A stretch of 64,000 nt of DNA from Halobellus litoreus (lineage in GTDB: Archaea; Halobacteriota; Halobacteria; Halobacteriales; Haloferacaceae), in NCBI RefSeq assembly GCF_024464595.1, contig NZ_JANHAW010000002.1:1116001-1180000 (forward strand), read 5' to 3'. A model generated the notes under the pieces. It saw only the letters and a list, made by a program, of their open reading frames with translations, made no database searches and was not told where the DNA came from. Positions 60,503-64,000 of the stretch are shown piece by piece; positions within the stretch are counted from its first letter, which is position 1, and each line of letters begins with the position of its first letter. The translations under genes and the position numbers were made by a program.

Positions 60503-61486
60503 TCAGTCCTTGCCTGGCGCGGGCCAGCGCGGCGTCTTCGGCGCTTCGATCCGCTCGATCTCCGCGTCGGTTAGCGAAACGTCGAGCGCGCCGACGTTCT
60601 CTTCGAGGTGATCGAGTCGCTTCGGGCCGATGATCGGCGCGGTGACGACGTCCTTGTGCAGCAGCCACGCGATGCTGACCTGCGCGGGCGTCGCGTCCTT
60701 CGTCTCGGCGATGTCCCGGATCGCCTCCAGGACGGCCCAGTTCTCTTCGGTGAACCGCTTCGCGGTGTACTCGTCGGTGGCGGCGCGGCCGGACTCGGGC
60801 GCTTCGCCCCGCTCGTACTTGCCGGTCAGGAAGCCGCCCGCCAGCGGCGACCACGGCAGGACCCCGACGCCCTCGGCGGCGCAGGCGGGCAGCACGTTCG
60901 CCTCCTCGTGGCGGTCGACCGCGTTGTACTCCGGTTGCATCGAGACGAAGCGCTCGTAGTTCTCGACGTCGGCGGCGTACAGTGCCCGGGTGAACTTCCA
61001 GGCCGGCATCGTGCTCGCGCCGACGTAGCGAACCACGCCCTCGTCGACGAGGTGATCGAGCGCCGACAGCGTCTCGTGGACGGGCGTGTCGTCGTCCCAG
61101 CGGTGGATCTGATAGAGGTCGATGTAGTCGGTCCCCAGGCGATCCAGCGAAGCCTGCGCCTGGTCGAGGACGTGCTTCCGCGAGAGTCCCGCGCCGTTCG
61201 GCCCCTCGTGCATCCGGTGGTACACCTTCGTCGCCACGACCAACTCCGACCGGTCGTACGACTCGATCGCCCGCCCGACAATCTCCTCGCTCTCGCCCCG
61301 CGAGTAGACGTTGGCTGTGTCCAGGAAGTTGATTCCCAGATCCAGCGCGCGGTCGATGATCTCGCGGGACTCCGCCTCGTCGTCGATCATCCACGGCTCC
61401 CCCGATCCGAAGTTCATACAGCCGAGCGCGAGGCGGGAAACTTCCAGTCCCGTCTCGCCGAGCGTCGTGTACTCCATTTCAGTCAT
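60503..61486 (-). CDS. Aldo/keto reductase
   Basis: 327 residues. The catalytic set of the TIM-barrel AKR family is visible: Asp in FLDTANVYSRGESEEIVG with the Tyr, Lys in VVATKVYH and His in DLYQIHRWDDD. Glycine/loop binding of NADPH is in PIIGPKRLDHLEENV near the C-terminus. Substrate unknown, perhaps an aldose, given the neighbouring sugar transporter. ATG 61486 is the start with the natural N-terminus MTEMEYTTLGETGLEVSRLALGCMNFG. Confidence 0.88.
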   Translation of the reverse strand: MTEMEYTTLGETGLEVSRLALGCMNFGSGEPWMIDDEAESREIIDRALDLGINFLDTANVYSRGESEEIVGRAIESYDRSELVVATKVYHRMHEGPNGAGLSRKHVLDQAQASLDRLGTDYIDLYQIHRWDDDTPVHETLSALDHLVDEGVVRYVGASTMPAWKFTRALYAADVENYERFVSMQPEYNAVDRHEEANVLPACAAEGVGVLPWSPLAGGFLTGKYERGEAPESGRAATDEYTAKRFTEENWAVLEAIRDIAETKDATPAQVSIAWLLHKDVVTAPIIGPKRLDHLEENVGALDVSLTDAEIERIEAPKTPRWPAPGKD

Positions 61487-61710
61487 CGTCTTCGATACCG
61501 GAGCGAGCGGCAAAAAACCACGCTGAGCAGTAGTCACACGGATCCGAGTACACGTTCGGCACGTCTCGGTCGCCCCCGGTGTCGAGTCGGGCGGAAATCG
61601 GCGGCGTTCGCGATAGCGGGAGTTGGAGTGTGACGACGGGACAGCTCACGCCGTCTGTCGGCCGTTCTCGACATCGCAACCTCTTTTTCGGCACATCGAG
61701 GATACTCCGT

Positions 61711-62655
61711 ATGGACCTGACGGATCAGCGCGTCGTCGTGACGGGTGGAGCCGGCCTCATCGGATCACATCTCGCCGAACGGCTCCGCACCGAGAACGAC
61801 GTCGTCGTCGCCGACGACCTCTCGAAGGGGACCAGAGACCGCGTCCCCGACGGCGTCGAGTTCGTCGAGGCCGACCTGACCGATCCGACGGACGTCGAGC
61901 GGGTCGTCACCGCCGACGTCGACGTCGTCTTCCACCTCGCGGCGTACACGGACACGAACTACGACCGGCCGCGGCAGCTGTTCGAGGAGAACTCCGAGAT
62001 GACGTACAACCTCCTCGAACGGATGGACGACGTCGGCGTCGACAACGTCGTCTTCACCTCCTCGTCGACGGTGTACGGCGAGGCCCCGCGGCCGACGCCA
62101 GAGGACTACGCGCCGCTCGAACCGATCTCGATCTACGGCGCGTCGAAGCTCACCGACGAGGCGCTGCTGTCGACCTACGCCCACTCCTACGGGATGACAG
62201 TCTGGTGCTTCCGCTTCGCGAACATCGTCGGGCCTCGGCAACGGGGCAACGTCATCCCGGACTTCATCGAGAAACTGCTCGCAGACCCCGAGACGCTCGA
62301 AATCCTCGGTGACGGTCGACAGGAGAAGTCCTATCTCCACGTCACCGAGTGCGTCGACGCCATCTGTCACGTCGTCGAGCACGCCGACGACGAACTGAAC
62401 ACCTACAACCTGGGGACGCGGACGACCACGTCGGTCAACCGCATCGCCGACATCGTCGCCGACGAACTGGGGCTCGATCCCGAGTACACCTACACCGGCG
62501 GCGATCGCGGGTGGACCGGCGACGTCCCGAAGATGCGGCTCTCCATCGAGAAGCTCTCCGCGCTCGGGTGGGAGCCCACGCAGTCCAGCGACGAAGCCGT
62601 TCGCCGTGCGACGGCGGAGCTCGTCGCGGAACTCCGGTCGGCGCACGGCGAGTGA
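61711..62655 (+). CDS. NAD-dependent epimerase/dehydratase (UDP-glucose 4-epimerase-like)
   Basis: 314 residues, extended SDR. VVVTGGAGLIGSHLAERL is the NAD-binding motif, TSSSTVYGEAP and YGASKLTDEALLS hold the Ser/Tyr/Lys catalytic triad (Ser, and Y-x-x-x-K). Sugar-nucleotide substrates are typical; UDP-glucose/galactose or a related sugar is possible. A TATA-like CTTTTTCG ~27 bases upstream supports the ATG at 61711. Confidence 0.87.
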   Translation: MDLTDQRVVVTGGAGLIGSHLAERLRTENDVVVADDLSKGTRDRVPDGVEFVEADLTDPTDVERVVTADVDVVFHLAAYTDTNYDRPRQLFEENSEMTYNLLERMDDVGVDNVVFTSSSTVYGEAPRPTPEDYAPLEPISIYGASKLTDEALLSTYAHSYGMTVWCFRFANIVGPRQRGNVIPDFIEKLLADPETLEILGDGRQEKSYLHVTECVDAICHVVEHADDELNTYNLGTRTTTSVNRIADIVADELGLDPEYTYTGGDRGWTGDVPKMRLSIEKLSALGWEPTQSSDEAVRRATAELVAELRSAHGE

Positions 62656-62735
62656 CGTCGGGCGCGTCGCCGGTCCGCTCCGACTCGCGGGCGGTGTTGC
62701 GAAGGATTAACATCGAGAGGCGGCTGAGTTAATAT

Positions 62736-63164
62736 ATGACCGTCGTCAGCGTCTCGATGCCCGAAGCGTTGGTCGAACGAATCGACGCCTTCGCCGAGGA
62801 ACACGGTTACACCGGCCGGAGCGAGGTCGTCCGCGAGGCCTCGCGGAACCTCCTCGGGGAGTTCGAGGACAAGCGACTGGAGGAACGGGAGCTTATGGCC
62901 GTCGTGACCGTCGTCTTCGACTACGAGACGACGAACGTCGAAGAGCGGATGATGAAGCTCCGCCACGAGTACGAGTCGCTCGTCGCCTCGAACTTCCACA
63001 GTCACGTCGGCGAGCACCGCTGTATGGAACTGTTCGTGCTCGAAGGTCGTCTCGAAGACATCTCGACGTTCGTCGGGAAGATCCGCGCGACGAAGGACAC
63101 CCTCAGCGTCGACTACTCGGTGATGCCGGTCGACGAGTTCAGCGGCTTCGAGATGGGCGAGTGA
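62736..63164 (+). CDS. nikR: NikR-type nickel-responsive regulator (RHH)
   Basis: 142 residues. Residues 1-45 are a ribbon-helix-helix ([38 protein letters not shown]). The C-terminal ACT-like domain carries all four nickel ligands of E. coli NikR at the same spacing: His77, His88, His90 and Cys96 (in HSHVGEHRC). It represses or activates nickel uptake genes as a tetramer. No nickel transporter is in the window. A TATA-like AAGGATTAAC lies ~28 bases upstream. Confidence 0.92.
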   Translation: MTVVSVSMPEALVERIDAFAEEHGYTGRSEVVREASRNLLGEFEDKRLEERELMAVVTVVFDYETTNVEERMMKLRHEYESLVASNFHSHVGEHRCMELFVLEGRLEDISTFVGKIRATKDTLSVDYSVMPVDEFSGFEMGE

Positions 63165-63176
63165 GCGGCGCGTCCG

Positions 63177-63674
63177 TCACTCGTCCCGGTCGTTCTCGCC
63201 GTCCAACCGCGCGGTACACCACGGGCAGAAGTCGAGTTCCGGGTCCAGTTCTTTCCCGCAGTTCGGACAGCTCTCCGCGTCGGACTCTCCCGGTGACGCG
63301 GTCCCCATCGTCGCCGTCGCGGTGACGCCCGTACCGTAGTCGTCCCCGTCCTGGTTCACCGCCGTGCCCGCGTCGCGTGACGCCGCCGCTTCCCGTCGCG
63401 CCCGCTGCTGGCGACGACGCGCCAGGACGTACGCGTCGGCGATGCTCGCGACGCCGACGACGAAGACGGGCGCCAGGTCCGCCGGGTCGCTTCCTTCCCC
63501 CGAAAGTAACGCCTGGGCGGCCTCCGGCGGCACAAACAGGTACGACGCGACGACCGCCGCCACGAACCACGCGAGTCCGCGCCGCCAGCGCCGCAGATAA
63601 AAGTGGCCCAGTCCGGTGGCGAGCGTCCCGAGGAGTGCCGCGAGCCACGGCCGCTTCCCCCGCTTCCGGTCCAT
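63177..63674 (-). CDS. Membrane protein with C-terminal zinc ribbon (DUF7575-like)
   Basis: 165 residues. N-terminus with two hydrophobic helices (residues ~8-22 and 30-50) and a third near 70-85, a variable acidic linker, then a zinc ribbon CPNCGKELDPELDFCPWC (residues ~138-155). The family name DUF7575 is from memory. Function unknown. Convergent with nikR. Confidence 0.75.
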   Translation of the reverse strand: MDRKRGKRPWLAALLGTLATGLGHFYLRRWRRGLAWFVAAVVASYLFVPPEAAQALLSGEGSDPADLAPVFVVGVASIADAYVLARRRQQRARREAAASRDAGTAVNQDGDDYGTGVTATATMGTASPGESDAESCPNCGKELDPELDFCPWCTARLDGENDRDE

Positions 63675-63848
63675 ACGCCCACCTTCGGACGCCGCCGATT
63701 AGGTCTTGCGGGTTCGGCTGTCGCTCGTTCCGCGCACCCGACTCCTCCGAGGGTCTCTCAACGACACCCGCGGCGAGGGCGACGTGCCGCGGCGGACGTC
63801 GCCCTCGCCGTTCGCGCCTCAACGGACCTCGCGCATCGCGACTGAGAG

Positions 63849-63992
63849 TTAACGCGGCCGCTCGCAATTCACACAGACAGTACTCTCGACGCTCTCCTTC
63901 GGTACGACCGCGCCACAGCGCCGGCACCGGAACCGACTGTGCGTGTACTGCGTGTGTGATTCGACGGAGGCATTTTCAATATTCCCTGGCAT
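63849..63992 (-). CDS. Small zinc-ribbon protein (47 aa)
   Basis: 47 residues with two Cys pairs, CRRCGAVV and CVNCERPR, a minimal zinc ribbon after a polar head (MPGNIENASVESHTQYTHSRFR). Starts at 63992 next to an A/T-rich stretch. It is a typical haloarchaeal zinc microprotein, of unknown function; the promoter may lie beyond the window edge. Confidence 0.7.
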   Translation of the reverse strand: MPGNIENASVESHTQYTHSRFRCRRCGAVVPKESVESTVCVNCERPR

Positions 63993-64000
63993 AAGGTTCT

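Overview
The window comes from a haloarchaeon (class Halobacteria). The reasons are uniformly high GC, very acidic proteins rich in Asp and Glu, a typical archaeal initiator tRNA, archaeal information-processing genes (L44e, S27e, aIF2-alpha, Nop10, a GatB-type amidotransferase subunit, Smc/ScpA), the NAD-dependent glucose-6-phosphate dehydrogenase Azf, and many genes that start about 25-30 bases after a TATA-like box, as expected for leaderless transcripts. I cannot assign the genus from the sequence alone. Almost everything is chromosomal housekeeping; there is no CRISPR array, rRNA or intact insertion sequence.

Layout. 1-1439: end of glutamate synthase and a metallophosphoesterase. 1509-13263: an archaeal type IV pilus or secretion locus, with an adhesion-type ATPase carrying exceptionally long acidic tails, a TadC/ArlJ-like membrane platform, and five small pilin-like proteins in one minus-strand chain of overlapping stop/start codons, plus a divergent pilin-like gene. 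13395-16388: a long coiled-coil protein of unknown function and a HisG-like protein. 16389-18933: an AT-richer island with two related secreted proteins (DUF1102-like) on either side of a regulatory region, one of them coupled to a winged-helix membrane regulator. 18985-22945: an MFS transporter and topoisomerase I. 23203-25535: a small zinc protein and a sulfur module (DUF1641, sulfide:quinone-reductase-like flavoprotein, TusA). 25660-34842: GatB, an MFS transporter, an alpha/beta hydrolase with an unusual nucleophile, and the coiled-coil/Smc/ScpA chromosome-organisation operon.

34960-41861: membrane protein, MTA phosphorylase, a TATA-led series of hairpins that may be a non-coding RNA, an AEC transporter, a phosphoribosyltransferase, a 7TM-PAS histidine kinase, and a PhzF protein followed by a 17-bp tandem repeat. 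41889-44165: translation and RNP operon (L44e-S27e-aIF2alpha-Nop10-PAC2). 44321-48537: HAH_0734-like protein, then a membrane glycosylation group (DUF2298, GT2, GtrA). 48629-48845: initiator tRNA-Met whose 3' end is duplicated, which looks like an integration scar. 48887-53577: Rieske protein, PabC, helix-hairpin-helix protein, DUF5790, archaeal dihydroneopterin aldolase, and Azf followed by a decayed copy of its own 3' end. 53663-60354: sugar ABC transporter operon (binding protein, two permeases, ATPase, small membrane protein) downstream of a TrmB-family regulator. 60503-63992: aldo/keto reductase, sugar-nucleotide epimerase, NikR-type nickel regulator, and two zinc-ribbon proteins.

The most unusual observations are the hairpin-rich unannotated stretch at 36595-36804, the tRNA-iMet att-like duplication, the Azf remnant with a double-hairpin insert, the DUF1102 island with ~22-bp phased repeats, and the pilus ATPase with perfect in-frame tandem repeats.
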